Positions 1 through 8,969 of a stretch of 64,000 nt of DNA are shown piece by piece; within the stretch, counting starts at the first letter, position 1, and every line of letters begins with the position of its first letter. This stretch comes from Terriglobia bacterium (GTDB lineage Bacteria > Acidobacteriota > Terriglobia > Bryobacterales > Bryobacteraceae): NCBI GenBank assembly GCA_020073305.1, contig JAIQFK010000010.1, positions 1 through 64,000 on the forward strand, in the 5' to 3' direction. A program made the translations under genes and the position numbers. A model generated the notes under the pieces. It ran no database searches, was not told where the DNA came from, and saw nothing but the letters and a program-made list of their open reading frames with translations.

Positions 1-3
1 TAG

Positions 4-21
4 TACTACTGTGTTATAAAA
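4..21 (+). repeat. IS left terminal inverted repeat
   Basis: The 18 bases are tactactgtgttataaaa. They are an exact reverse complement of 1858-1875. Confidence 0.95.
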
Positions 22-34
22 GAACAATTTGATG

Positions 35-40
35 TAGAAT
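35..40 (+). promoter_or_regulatory. -10 box of transposase, leaderless arrangement
   Basis: TAGAAT ends six bases before the GTG start at 47, so transcription would begin at or next to the start codon. There is no Shine-Dalgarno sequence and no convincing -35 box. Four chromosomal genes in this window show the same arrangement. Confidence 0.5.
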
Positions 41-46
41 TGTTTC

Positions 47-1366
47 GTGGGCAAAAAGACCGCGCCAGGCCCACAGGAACAACGCTTTGCGGCATATATC
101 GAGGGCCTGGCGGAAGCCGCAGGGCACGTTGACCGAAACATCCCACTGAAGAGCTACTGCACGGGACTGTTGTTGCCAGGCGAGCGCAAGAGCGTCGAGC
201 CCATGGCCGCGCGATTGGCTCCAGATAACGTGCGGCGTATGCATCAATCGCTGCATCATGTGGTCGCCGACGCCCCTTGGAGTGATGAAGCCGTCTTGGA
301 CCAGTGTCTGGATTTTGTGCTGCCGGCCATGCTCCGTCGAGAGCCGGTAGTAGCGTGGGTGGTGGATGACACCGGGTTCCCGAAAAAGGGTCACGAGTCC
401 GTGGGCGTGGCTCGGCAGTATTGCGGTCAAGTGGGCAAACAGGACAACTGCCGGGTGGCGGTGAGTCTATCGGTAACCACCGAGAAGGCGAGTATGCCCG
501 TAGCTTTCCGCCTCTACTTGCCAGAGACCTGGACCAGGGACCGAAGTCGGCGGACGAAAACTGGCGTTCCCGACGAGATCCAGTTTCAGACCAAAACGGA
601 AATCGCACTGGAGCAGATTCAACGTGCCCGTCAACGAGGGATCCCGCAGGGGGTCGTGCTGGCAGATGCCGGCTATGGAGTGGATACCGGTTTTCGCACG
701 GCGCTGACGAAAATGGAAGTGGCATATGTCATGGGCGTGCAAAGCACTGTGACGGTATGGAAGCCCGGTGAGGAGCCCAAGCCAGCACCGGCACGCCGAG
801 GCAGCAAGGGACGGCCCCGCAAGCTTTTGCGGCGCGATGCCAAGCACCAACCGGTCTCGGCTAAAGAACTTGCCGTGTCCTTGCCGGCCGAGGCTTGGAT
901 GAAGGTGACTTGGCGCCAGGGAGTGAAACAGAAACTGCATTCGCGTTTTGCCGCTTTGCGGGTGCGTCCTGCGCATCGGGACTACTGGCGAGCGGAACCG
1001 CATCCCGAAGAATGGTTACTGATCGAATGGCTGGCCGATGAAACAGAGCCCACCAAGTACTGGCTATCCACTTTGCCGGCCGATACCGCGCTGGTCGAAC
1101 TGGTGCATTTGGCCAAACATCGTTGGATCATCGAGCGGGACTATCAAGAACTGAAGCAGGAACTCGGTTTGGGTCACTACGAAGGACGCGGTTGGCGTGG
1201 CTTTCATCATCATGCCACCTTATGTATCGCGGCCTATGGGTTCCTGGTGGCCGAACGGAATCGTTTTTCCCCCTCAGCACGCATCGGCAATCTTGGATTA
1301 CCGGCCCCCGAGCCTCCACCGGACTTCCGGCCCCGCGGTGCGCCGCGTTCGCCCCGAGCGGCATAG
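47..1366 (+). CDS. IS701-family DDE transposase
   Basis: A 439-residue transposase that should cut and join the ends of the surrounding insertion sequence. The first catalytic aspartate lies in VVDDTGFPKKG (around residues 106-116) and the second in LADAGYG (D207). The third acidic residue falls in the IERDYQELKQELGLGHYEGR block (around 362-381). VARQYCGQVGKQDNCRVAV is a conserved block of IS701-type transposases. The start is GTG at 47, with a TAGAAT box six bases upstream and no ribosome-binding site. The C-terminal 35 residues after AERNRF are proline/arginine-rich and poorly conserved-looking. The frame is uninterrupted and the length is normal for the family. Confidence 0.95.
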   Translation: MGKKTAPGPQEQRFAAYIEGLAEAAGHVDRNIPLKSYCTGLLLPGERKSVEPMAARLAPDNVRRMHQSLHHVVADAPWSDEAVLDQCLDFVLPAMLRREPVVAWVVDDTGFPKKGHESVGVARQYCGQVGKQDNCRVAVSLSVTTEKASMPVAFRLYLPETWTRDRSRRTKTGVPDEIQFQTKTEIALEQIQRARQRGIPQGVVLADAGYGVDTGFRTALTKMEVAYVMGVQSTVTVWKPGEEPKPAPARRGSKGRPRKLLRRDAKHQPVSAKELAVSLPAEAWMKVTWRQGVKQKLHSRFAALRVRPAHRDYWRAEPHPEEWLLIEWLADETEPTKYWLSTLPADTALVELVHLAKHRWIIERDYQELKQELGLGHYEGRGWRGFHHHATLCIAAYGFLVAERNRFSPSARIGNLGLPAPEPPPDFRPRGAPRSPRAA

Positions 1367-1426
1367 TCCCGGTTCGATTACCACTCTCAGAATGATCCTC
1401 GCCCGCCACCTGCTGGGGCGGATTCC

Positions 1427-1807
1427 TCACTGTCCCTTTTGCGGATCGCGCTCCGGTTGATTTTCGGCATCGATGTCGGCCTCGACCACGCAGGTGGCAG
1501 GACGCGAATGGTTCGGCGCCGTTTTCCAAGAACCTTCCAACAGTTCCACAGCCCGGAGTTTCTCCAGAACGATGCAGCGCCAATTTGCGGGTGAGCCTAT
1601 CGGCGCCAAACCGCTCTCGCTCTCTCCACCGTATTGAAAGCAGAGCACGCGAATCTGGCTAGCCTGATTGCGGCCCAATCTATGAGGACAGAACAGCCGA
1701 GGAAGATCCTTGTAAATCGCCTTCACAGGCTGTTTGTTGGCTACCGCCGCCCAGACCAGCCGGTAGATTTCTTCCACCGTCTGGATCTTCGCTTCGACAA
1801 CGCCCAT
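1427..1807 (-). CDS. IS passenger protein, unknown function
   Basis: A 126-residue protein coded convergently to the transposase and wholly inside the insertion sequence. It has a compact conserved-looking core: EEIYRLVWAAVANKQPVKAI, then LFCPHRLGRN, LRVLCFQYGGESESG-type residues, and a SPANWRC block followed by KLRAVELLEGSW. I recall similar hypothetical proteins in acidobacterial and rhizobial genomes, but have no firm family name. The pattern of I-Y-x-x-R-x-x-x-P-H-x-L-G, then a strand and a tryptophan motif, resembles a WYL-type ligand-binding domain (inference only). The start is ATG at 1807 with aaggtgag just upstream. It has none of the usual transposase motifs, so I regard it as cargo or as an accessory regulator of the element. 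Confidence 0.7.
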   Translation of the reverse strand: MGVVEAKIQTVEEIYRLVWAAVANKQPVKAIYKDLPRLFCPHRLGRNQASQIRVLCFQYGGESESGLAPIGSPANWRCIVLEKLRAVELLEGSWKTAPNHSRPATCVVEADIDAENQPERDPQKGQ

Positions 1808-1857
1808 CTCACCTTCACGATACCGCTCGATAAGCTATCCTCAATCCAATCTCTGCA

Positions 1858-1875
1858 TTTTATAACACAGTAGTA
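1858..1875 (-). repeat. IS right terminal inverted repeat
   Basis: The 18 bases are ttttataacacagtagta, a perfect match to the left end in inverted orientation. Confidence 0.95.
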
Positions 1876-1879
1876 TTAG
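1876..1879. repeat. IS target-site duplication (right copy)
   Basis: The sequence is ttag directly after the right inverted repeat. The left copy is visible only as tag at 1-3 because the window begins inside it. Confidence 0.75.
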
Positions 1880-1992
1880 GGCAATTGCGGAACTGCTAGC
1901 GTGATCATTATGCGATTCGATCGGTCCGATCTAATCGGCAGTTTACTCACCTCAGCATGTCTGTTCGGCGTGTTGGACTACTTCCATCGCCC

Positions 1993-1998
1993 TATACT
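1993..1998 (+). promoter_or_regulatory. -10 box, leaderless arrangement
   Basis: TATACT ends six bases before the ATG at 2005. A TTGGAC at 1973-1978 is only 14 bases away, too close for a standard -35 box. Confidence 0.4.
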
Positions 1999-2004
1999 GA
2001 AACT

Positions 2005-2682
2005 ATGCGCGCGACTCTGGCACTCGCGCTTCTCTTCGCCGCCTGCCTTTGCGGTCAGATCGTGGTCAAGGAGAAACCCGAGGATTATCCCGTGCATGCC
2101 GCCTCACGCGCGACTGCGATCGGCGCCGAGTATCTGGTCCACAGCATTCCAACCCACAGCCAGACGTTTTTCGCCCGCGACTATCTGGTGGTCGAAGTGG
2201 CCGTGTTTCCTGCGCGGGGTGAGCCGGTCGAGATCAACACCAACACGTTCACCCTGCGGCTCAACGGCAGAAAGGAGATCCTCTACCGCGATACGCCGGG
2301 CTTCGTGGCCGCTTCGCTGAGGTACCCGGACTGGGAACAGCCGCACCCGCATACGGAAGTGCAGGCGGGCGCCGGGAACGCCGGCGTGATCCTGGGCCGG
2401 CCTCCGGTTGTCGGCCGGTTTCCGGATGATCCCACTCCTGGCCAGAACCGGCTGCCGGCCCCGCCCAAGGCTCCAACGCCCGATGAGCGCGCCGGCATCG
2501 ATCGGGACGAGCCGCAAACTCCGGACGAAGCCGTGGCGCAATACGGTCTGCCCGACGGCCGCATCGAAAAGCCCGTGAGCGGGTACATTTACTTCCACTT
2601 CAGGGGCAAGACAAAATCCATCAAGTCGTTGGACCTGGTCTATGAGGACAATGCGGGATCGGTCACGCTGAAGCTGCTTTGA
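2005..2682 (+). CDS. Exported protein of unknown function
   Basis: A 225-residue protein with a clear Sec signal peptide (MRATLALALLFAACLCGQ), so it is exported. After it comes an all-beta-looking N-terminal part (about residues 25-100, including FARDYLVVEVAVFP and LRLNGRKEILY). A proline-rich linker (about 115-165) follows, then a C-terminal segment ending in YIYFHFRGKTKSIKSLDLVY. The linker has paired P/G stretches typical of exported acidobacterial proteins. I do not recognise a named family. The ATG at 2005 is chosen because it opens the signal peptide. An in-frame start at 1957 would add 16 polar residues before it. The 3' end overlaps the convergent glycosylase gene by 20 bases. Confidence 0.75.
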   Translation: MRATLALALLFAACLCGQIVVKEKPEDYPVHAASRATAIGAEYLVHSIPTHSQTFFARDYLVVEVAVFPARGEPVEINTNTFTLRLNGRKEILYRDTPGFVAASLRYPDWEQPHPHTEVQAGAGNAGVILGRPPVVGRFPDDPTPGQNRLPAPPKAPTPDERAGIDRDEPQTPDEAVAQYGLPDGRIEKPVSGYIYFHFRGKTKSIKSLDLVYEDNAGSVTLKLL

Positions 2683-3379
2683 CCGAGTTCACGATCCTTC
2701 GCGCGCGCCGAAAAACATCCAGCAGCATCTTCTCGGTGAGCTTGCCGGTGGACGTGTTCTGCTGGCTCGGATGATACGAACTGATCAGAACCGGCAAGCC
2801 CGCCGCAACCCGGTGAACGCGATTGTGGCCGAAAACAAACGGAGCGCGGCTCCGGATGATCCCGCGGTCGCGAAGAATCGACAGGTACACATCGAAAGCG
2901 ATCTTCCCCAGCGCCACCACCACACGCACGCCCGACAGCAACGAGAGTTCCCGCTCGAAGTAGCCGCGGCACGTGCGAATCTCTTGCGGCGTCGGCTTGT
3001 TTCCCGGCGGCGCGCAGCGTACCGCCGCCGTGATGTACGCGTCCGTCAGCCGCAGCGCGTCGTCGCGCGAACGGCTCTCGGGCTGCGACGCGAAACCGGC
3101 GCGGTACAGCACGCGGTAAAGCGTGGCGCCCGAACCATCACCCGTAAACGGGCGGCCCGTGCGATTTGAGCCGTGCGCGCCTGGCGCAAGCCCCACAATC
3201 AACATCCGCGTATCGGGATCGCCGAACGACGGGACCGGCTTCGCCCAATAGTCCCATTCGCGGTAAGCGCGGCGCTTGATGCGCCCGATCTCGGTGCGAT
3301 ACTCGACCAGGCGCGGGCAAAGCTGGCATGCGATCACTTCCTGCTGCAATATCGTGAGGGCCCTGCTGTTAGAATTCAC
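2663..3379 (-). CDS. Uracil-DNA glycosylase, type 5-like (UDGb)
   Basis: A 238-residue base-excision repair enzyme predicted to remove uracil and other deaminated bases from DNA. Supporting blocks are ACQLCPRLVEYR near the N-terminus, VVGLAPGAHGSNRTGRPFTG in the middle (the uracil-pocket motif of the family), the cysteines of AAVRCAPPGNKPTPQEIRTC, and the late SSYHPS block. The cysteine pairs fit the 4Fe-4S cluster known in family 4 and 5 enzymes. The motif spacing matches family 5 better than family 4. The start is uncertain: GTG at 3379 overlaps the control region of the divergent SDR gene, and a TTG at 3349 (LQQEVIACQLC) would still keep every conserved residue. Confidence 0.88.
   Translation of the reverse strand: MNSNSRALTILQQEVIACQLCPRLVEYRTEIGRIKRRAYREWDYWAKPVPSFGDPDTRMLIVGLAPGAHGSNRTGRPFTGDGSGATLYRVLYRAGFASQPESRSRDDALRLTDAYITAAVRCAPPGNKPTPQEIRTCRGYFERELSLLSGVRVVVALGKIAFDVYLSILRDRGIIRSRAPFVFGHNRVHRVAAGLPVLISSYHPSQQNTSTGKLTEKMLLDVFRRARRIVNSVKAASA
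3370..3375 (+). promoter_or_regulatory. -10 box of SDR gene, leaderless arrangement
   Basis: TAGAAT followed by seven bases and then ATG at 3383. There is no Shine-Dalgarno sequence. The box also lies inside the first codons of the divergent glycosylase if that gene starts at 3379. Confidence 0.5.
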
Positions 3380-3382
3380 TCG

Positions 3383-4132
3383 ATGAGCACTCCTTTTCGG
3401 TTGGACGGGCGTAAGGCCTTGGTCACTGGCGGCGCGAGCGGCATCGGAGCAGCGACTTGTCGCGCGCTCACCTCGGCCGGAGCTTCGGTCGTTATCGTTG
3501 ACATCGACAACGCCGCGGCTTTAGCCCTGGCTCGCGAGCTTTCCGGTTCTTCCGTCCTTTCCTTTGATATTACCGACGAAAGCTCGGTGAAGCAGGGACT
3601 CGCCTCGCTCGCGTCGCTCGACATTCTGGTGAACAACGCGGGCATCGGCCTGGTAGGCAATATTGAACAAACTGGCCTCGCGGATTTTCAGCGCGTATTT
3701 CGCGTGAATGTCGAGGGCCTGTTTCTGGTCACGAAATATGCTCTGCCACTGCTGCTCGCTTCCCAAGGATCGATCGTGAACATCGCCTCGGTTGCAGGTC
3801 TGGTCGGCATCAAGCAGCGATTCGCTTACTGTGCCTCCAAAGGCGCGGTTGTCGCGCTCACGCGCCAGTTATCCGTCGACTACCCTACGGCCATTAGGGT
3901 GAACTGCCTATGCCCCGGGACGGTGGACACACCCTTCGTGGAAGCGTACCTGGAGAGATATCACAAACATGAGAAAGAAAAGGTGCGCCAGGAACTTAGT
4001 CATAGGCAGCCAATTGGGCGGCTGGGGCAACCCGAGGAAATCGCCAATTTTGTCCTATATTTAAGTTCCAAAGAAGCCGATTTTATTAACGGATCGGTGT
4101 TAACCATCGATGGTGGTTGGACGGCGGCATAA
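3383..4132 (+). CDS. SDR-family NAD(P)-dependent oxidoreductase
   Basis: A 249-residue classical short-chain dehydrogenase/reductase. It has the nucleotide-binding TGGASGIGAA motif near the N-terminus, an acidic residue after the second strand (VDIDN, favouring NAD over NADP), NNAG, the catalytic serine in VNIASVAG, and YCASK (Tyr-x-x-x-Lys). The C-terminal GSVLTIDGGWTA is typical of the family. The substrate cannot be read from sequence; similarity to the glucose/hydroxy-acid dehydrogenase type is only general. An upstream in-frame extension to 3173 runs through the glycosylase gene and is unlikely to be translated. The TAGAAT-N7-ATG arrangement supports the start at 3383. Confidence 0.9.
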   Translation: MSTPFRLDGRKALVTGGASGIGAATCRALTSAGASVVIVDIDNAAALALARELSGSSVLSFDITDESSVKQGLASLASLDILVNNAGIGLVGNIEQTGLADFQRVFRVNVEGLFLVTKYALPLLLASQGSIVNIASVAGLVGIKQRFAYCASKGAVVALTRQLSVDYPTAIRVNCLCPGTVDTPFVEAYLERYHKHEKEKVRQELSHRQPIGRLGQPEEIANFVLYLSSKEADFINGSVLTIDGGWTAA

Positions 4133-4275
4133 GCCGGCCGCCAATGTTAAAATCAATAAAGGAATTGACTGAATCGCGCTACGTGCTACAAAATGAATTA
4201 CCGGTTGCTGTACCCGGGGTCATCGTGGCCGTTAGACACGCCACCCCGCGTTTCAGCCCACAGACGTCATTGATT

Positions 4276-5435
4276 ATGTCCGGTTTCCGCGCTCCACTTC
4301 GCATCGCAGTCTTCGTTCTTGTGTGTTGTTTAGTCGCCGGCAACCTGTCGGCGGTCACAACCACTAAGAAAAAGAAAAAGCGCGCTCACGCGAGCGCTCA
4401 GGCGGTTGCTGTCACTCAAGTTTCAGCGACCCGTAAGGTGCGCCACCGCAAGGCGCGTTACAGCCCGTGGACTGAGCCGACTTACGCCGACTCGACCTCG
4501 GGCGACAACGTGGATGGCGAGGATCTGGCGGTACGGCGCGCGGCGGTGGATGCACTGGGACCGTTCAACGGCGCGGTGGTGGTTGCCGATCCGAACACGG
4601 GCCGCGTCCTGACGATGGTGAACCAGAAACTGGCGCTCTCGGGCGGCTTCCAGCCATGTTCCACGGTCAAAGTCTCAGTGGCTCTGGCGGCGCTGCAAGA
4701 GAAACTGGTCGAGCGCACCACCAAAGTGCACCTCTACGGCCGCACCAGTATCGCGATGACCGACGCACTGGCGCACTCGAACAACTACTATTTCGCCAAC
4801 CTGGGGATCAAGCTGGGCTATGAGCGCTACAGCTACTATGCCCGGCTCTTCGGATACGGGGAGACTGCGGGCCTCGACATCACTGGTGAGAAGCCGGGCT
4901 ATTTCCCTCCCGCCCCTCCGAAAAACGGTGGCATGGGCATGCTGACTAGCTTCGGCGAAGAGATTTCACAGACGCCTCTGGAACTCGCCGCGCTGATGTC
5001 CGCAGTCGCGAATGGTGGCACCCTCTATTACCTGCAATATCCGCACAGCCAGGAAGAGATTGATCACTTCGTTCCGCGCATTAAACGCCAGCTCGAAATC
5101 GCTGACCTGATTCCGGAGATCAAGCCGGGCATGGAGGGCGCTGTCGAGTTTGGCACCGCGCGCCGCGCTCGCCAGGATGACACCATCATGGGGAAGACCG
5201 GCACGTGCAGCGAAGGGCGGACGCACCTGGGCTGGTTCGGTTCTTTCAACGAGGGCGGACCCGGTAAGCTGGTTGTGGTTGTGCTGCTGACAGGCGGGAA
5301 GCCTTCGATCGGCCCGATGGCCGCGGGAGTCGCGGGCGACGTTTACCGGCACCTGGCTCAGCAGAATTACTTCGCAGCCAACCACCAGCACTCCATCACG
5401 CCGGCCGCTCTGGTTTCCACACAAATCTGCTGCGC

Positions 5436-5442
<7 letters not shown>
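4276..5442 (+). CDS. Exported penicillin-binding transpeptidase-domain protein
   Basis: A 388-residue serine transpeptidase with an N-terminal membrane or signal segment (about residues 8-27) and a lysine-rich linker (31-36). The three active-site motifs are present: S129-T-V-K132, S168-N-N170 and K307-T-G309. It lacks the glycosyltransferase domain of class A and the dimerisation domain of class B penicillin-binding proteins, so it is a stand-alone transpeptidase or a related penicillin-recognising hydrolase. The roles open to it are peptidoglycan cross-linking or trimming in the periplasm. I chose ATG at 4276 because it places the hydrophobic segment at the N-terminus. An upstream start at 4117 would overlap the SDR gene. 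Confidence 0.85.
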
Positions 5443-6529
<1,087 letters not shown>

Positions 6530-6538
6530 TCAGGATGG

Positions 6539-6796
6539 CTAGGAAGCGGCGCGGATGCTGACAAACTTGCCAGAGCGCCCGCGATCGTGAAACTCCACCA
6601 CGCCGGTGATCTTGGCAAACAACGTGTCGTCCTTGCCCCAACCCACGTTGTCGCCCGGTTTGATGCGCGTGCCCCGCTGGCGCACGATGATGGAGCCGCC
6701 CGGAACCAATTGCCCGCCAAATACCTTCACGCCCAGGCGCTGCGCGTTTGAATCGCGTCCATTCTTGGAACTGCCTAAACCTTTTTTATGTGCCAT
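6539..6796 (-). CDS. rpmA: 50S ribosomal protein L27
   Basis: An 85-residue protein starting [16 protein letters not shown], the hallmark of L27, whose N-terminal tail reaches the peptidyl-transferase centre. [17 protein letters not shown] and [12 protein letters not shown] complete the family signature. It lies 12 bases after rplU and is followed 69 bases later by obgE. Confidence 0.98.
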   Translation of the reverse strand: MAHKKGLGSSKNGRDSNAQRLGVKVFGGQLVPGGSIIVRQRGTRIKPGDNVGWGKDDTLFAKITGVVEFHDRGRSGKFVSIRAAS

Positions 6797-6807
6797 GACG
6801 GGATCCT

Positions 6808-7119
6808 TTATGCGACGATATCGCCCACCCGCACCTCGGTGTAATCCTGACGATGGCCGATGGTGCGCTTGTACTGCTTTTTCCGCTTGAATTTGAAGAC
6901 CAGGACCTTCTTGCCGCGTCCGTTGGCGGTGATGGTCCCGGTGATGGCGCGCTCGGCCGTTTCGGGACCGGCCAGCATCTCACCGCCGTCACCGAAAATA
7001 GCCAGCACTTTTGAAAACGCAATTTCAGAACCGACGTCGCCCTCTAGCTTAGGGACACGAATCACTTCACCCGGAGCAACCCGGAACTGTTTTCCGCCGG
7101 TTTCGATAATGGCATGCAT
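6808..7119 (-). CDS. rplU: 50S ribosomal protein L21
   Basis: A 103-residue L21 with the usual start [14 protein letters not shown] and the C-terminal [14 protein letters not shown] signature that binds 23S rRNA. It is the first gene of the operon with rpmA and obgE. A good vegetative promoter and a leader hairpin lie directly upstream. Confidence 0.98.
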   Translation of the reverse strand: MHAIIETGGKQFRVAPGEVIRVPKLEGDVGSEIAFSKVLAIFGDGGEMLAGPETAERAITGTITANGRGKKVLVFKFKRKKQYKRTIGHRQDYTEVRVGDIVA

Positions 7120-7141
7120 TGGGGAAATCCTCGATCAGGAA

Positions 7142-7167
7142 GCCCAAACACACCACGCGTGTTGGGC
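7142..7167 (-). promoter_or_regulatory. rplU leader hairpin
   Basis: Between the promoter and the start codon the transcript can fold: GCCCAA pairs with TTGGGC and CAC with GTG, with one bulged base and a 7-base loop. It ends about 23 bases before the rplU start. Position and shape suggest an autoregulatory leader for L21, as found for many ribosomal operons (inference). Confidence 0.5.
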
Positions 7168-7185
7168 CTATTGGTGTAAAGGGCT

Positions 7186-7215
7186 ATTGTAGTACACCGA
7201 GCTGCGTCTTGACAA
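7186..7215 (-). promoter_or_regulatory. Sigma-70-type promoter of rplU operon
   Basis: Read on the minus strand, TTGTCA (7215-7210), an 18-base spacer, and TACAAT (7191-7186). Transcription would start near 7179, giving a leader of about 60 bases that contains the hairpin at 7142-7167. Confidence 0.7.
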
Positions 7216-7317
7216 ATCGGGGTGTGTCGCTACATAGGGTGCGCAACCGCTCCATGCCGCCGCGACCCGTCTGGCCGCTGGCTGAGCCGCGCGCGAAGCA
7301 AGCGGTCTGTTGTACAG

Positions 7318-8082
7318 TTAGGCCCGCTTCCGTGCCAGGTAAAACGTACGGCAGCCGGGGCTGATCTTGGGATCGTTCTTGAAGAAAGGCGTCGCATCCC
7401 ACGCCTGGACCCGATCGAAGCCGGCATCGCGCAAGGTGCGGCGAACCTCCGCCCCAGTCCAGGCCACTTGTTCGATGCGCTCGTGATGCCGCCGCCAGCG
7501 CTTTCCGTCGCGCAGAAACCATTCGACATCGCTCCAGCCCTTGTCGCGCTTGCGATCGTATCCTCCGTGCATCACGAGTGCGACGCCGGGTTTTTCGATC
7601 CACCAGCAGCCGGGCCAGATCGTCTCAAAGGCGCGACGGTTATTCACGTCGAAATAGAAATATCCGCCCGGTTCGAGAGCACCCGCCACCGCGCCTGCGA
7701 CACGCCGCAGATCCGCTTTGCGCATTACATGGTTGAGGGCATCGAATTCGCACAAGACCAGGCCGACCGGCGCAGGCAGCCGGAAATTTCGCATGTCGGC
7801 TCGGATCACGCGCAGCGGCAGACCGGCACGATGAGCCTTCAGGCGGGCGAGCCGGCACATGACCGCAGAAAGATCCACGCCGTACATTTTGATGCCCCTG
7901 CGCGCCAGCAGGAGAGCGGTGGTGCCGGTGCCACAGGCCAAGTCGCACGCGGAATCCAAGCGCGGCAAGAGATCGCCGAGCACGCGCTGACGGGCTGCTT
8001 CAAAACAAGGCAGATGAAATGTGAAGAGCTGGTCGTAATACTCCGCCAGCCATTTGTAGGGCCGGTTGGCAATGGTGGGCAT
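7318..8082 (-). CDS. Class I SAM-dependent methyltransferase
   Basis: A 254-residue methyltransferase. Motif I is CDLACGTGTTALLLARRG (about residues 45-62), followed by the acidic end of strand 2 (YGVDLS) and RADMRNFRLP. A late ALEPGGYFYFDVN block is typical of the class I fold. The N-terminal YKWLAEYYDQLFTF resembles small-molecule methyltransferases of the ubiE/SAM-11 type. The substrate is not identifiable. It stands alone downstream of the rplU promoter, on the same strand but ending before it, so the rplU operon is not read through from it necessarily. Confidence 0.85.
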   Translation of the reverse strand: MPTIANRPYKWLAEYYDQLFTFHLPCFEAARQRVLGDLLPRLDSACDLACGTGTTALLLARRGIKMYGVDLSAVMCRLARLKAHRAGLPLRVIRADMRNFRLPAPVGLVLCEFDALNHVMRKADLRRVAGAVAGALEPGGYFYFDVNNRRAFETIWPGCWWIEKPGVALVMHGGYDRKRDKGWSDVEWFLRDGKRWRRHHERIEQVAWTGAEVRRTLRDAGFDRVQAWDATPFFKNDPKISPGCRTFYLARKRA

Positions 8083-8143
8083 GATCGCGCCGATGCTATT
8101 TGCATTGTAGACCGGTCGGGTTTTCCTCGGTCTCGAAAAGAAG

Positions 8144-8179
8144 GCGCAGGTCCCGCGGAAATCAGGCGTGGACCTGCGC
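8144..8179. repeat. REP-like perfect inverted repeat
   Basis: GCGCAGGTCC (8144-8153) and GGACCTGCGC (8170-8179) form a perfect 10-bp stem with a 16-base loop. It lies in the gap between the divergent methyltransferase and J-domain genes. It could be a repeated palindromic element or an operator. Confidence 0.55.
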
Positions 8180-8278
8180 TACAAGGCGCGTCAAAGTTCC
8201 TTACCCGAAAAGAATCACGTTCGTTAATAGGATGACGTTCTCTTTGGCAAACACGTTGGTATTATTTGCGCGAATCTA

Positions 8279-8308
8279 TTGAACTTCACGCTAACCGGGC
8301 GTTTAAAT
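8279..8308 (+). promoter_or_regulatory. Candidate promoter of J-domain gene
   Basis: TTGAAC (8279-8284), an 18-base spacer, and TTAAAT (8303-8308). This would give a leader of about 50 bases before the ATG at 8364, with aggag at 8346-8350 as a distant ribosome-binding site. Confidence 0.4.
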
Positions 8309-8363
8309 AGAAAAGGCAACCAAGCACGCGGCGCCTTCAGTCACCAGGAGCGATCTAGGTAGA

Positions 8364-8954
8364 ATGCAAACCCAAGGCAAGTTCGTCGATTACTATGATC
8401 TGCTGCAGATCAGCCCGAAGGCCGAGCTGGAAACCATTAAGCGCGTGTATAAGATGCTGGTCGCTCGCCTGCACCCGGATAACGCCGACACCGGTAATGC
8501 GGAACAGTTTATTGTTCTCCAGCGCGCGTTTGAAGTTCTGTCCGACCCCGAACGCAGAGCCGCGTATGATGCCGACTATGTGGCCCGCGTGAGACAGCCT
8601 CTACCTTCGGTCGAGCCGGGTGAAGTGGCCTCAGGAGTGGATGCAGAACTGAGCCGGCGCGTCGGTATTTTGTGCGTGCTGTTTAAGCAGCGGCAGACGA
8701 ACCCTAATCGGCAGGGGTTGTCTATGCTGGAGCTGGAACAGATCACCAAGTGTCCGTCCGAATTCGTCTCGTTTACGCTGTGGTATCTGCAGAACAAGAA
8801 CTTTGTTGCTAGCTCGGACAACAGCGATTTCGTGATTACCCCGCCTGGTATCGATTACCTCGAAGCCAACCTGCCCGCCAACACGCTCGCTTCCGGACGT
8901 CTCGAATCAGCCATGCCTTGGGAGCGCGAGAACGGCCGGCAGCCGATCCATTAG
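8364..8954 (+). CDS. J-domain protein with winged-helix-like C-terminus
   Basis: A 196-residue protein. Residues 8-75 form a J domain with the essential H37-P38-D39 motif in ARLHPDN and the DPERRAAYD end, so it should stimulate a DnaK-type Hsp70. There is no glycine-rich or zinc-finger region, so it is not a general DnaJ. Residues 95-180 look like a winged helix: a helical block (RRVGILCVLFKQRQ), LSMLELEQITKCPSEFV as the recognition-type helix pair, and a wing ending in VITPPGIDYLEANL. A paralogue with an added PilZ domain lies at 34241-35161 and shares both domains end to end. The function is unknown; a client-specific co-chaperone or regulator is my inference. Confidence 0.85.
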   Translation: MQTQGKFVDYYDLLQISPKAELETIKRVYKMLVARLHPDNADTGNAEQFIVLQRAFEVLSDPERRAAYDADYVARVRQPLPSVEPGEVASGVDAELSRRVGILCVLFKQRQTNPNRQGLSMLELEQITKCPSEFVSFTLWYLQNKNFVASSDNSDFVITPPGIDYLEANLPANTLASGRLESAMPWERENGRQPIH

Positions 8955-8969
8955 CCTGGGAGTCGGGCG

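Larger units (their letters stand above)
4..1875 (+). mobile_element. IS701-type insertion sequence, complete
   Basis: The element is bounded by exact 18-bp inverted repeats at 4-21 and 1858-1875 and carries one DDE transposase (47-1366). The sequence just outside the right end is ttag (1876-1879), and the three bases before the left end are tag, so a 4-bp TTAG target duplication fits, with its first T just outside the window. A 4-bp YTAR-type duplication is known for the IS701 family. The 1.87-kb length leaves about 500 bp after the transposase, which holds a small gene on the opposite strand. Both ends and the transposase frame are intact, so the element may be active. Confidence 0.93.

Noticed and set aside
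1973-1998. TTGGAC/TATACT as a full promoter
   Set aside because: The spacer is 14 bases, too short; only the -10 box is kept as a candidate.
1901-2320. Open frame over the start of the exported 2005 protein
   Set aside because: It is a different frame, arginine/serine-rich, with no signal or motif.
8245-8259. Sigma-54-like box before the first J-domain gene
   Set aside because: TGG-N8-TTGG lacks the essential C of the -12 GC, and no palindrome lies upstream; a sigma-70 pair at 8279-8308 is better.
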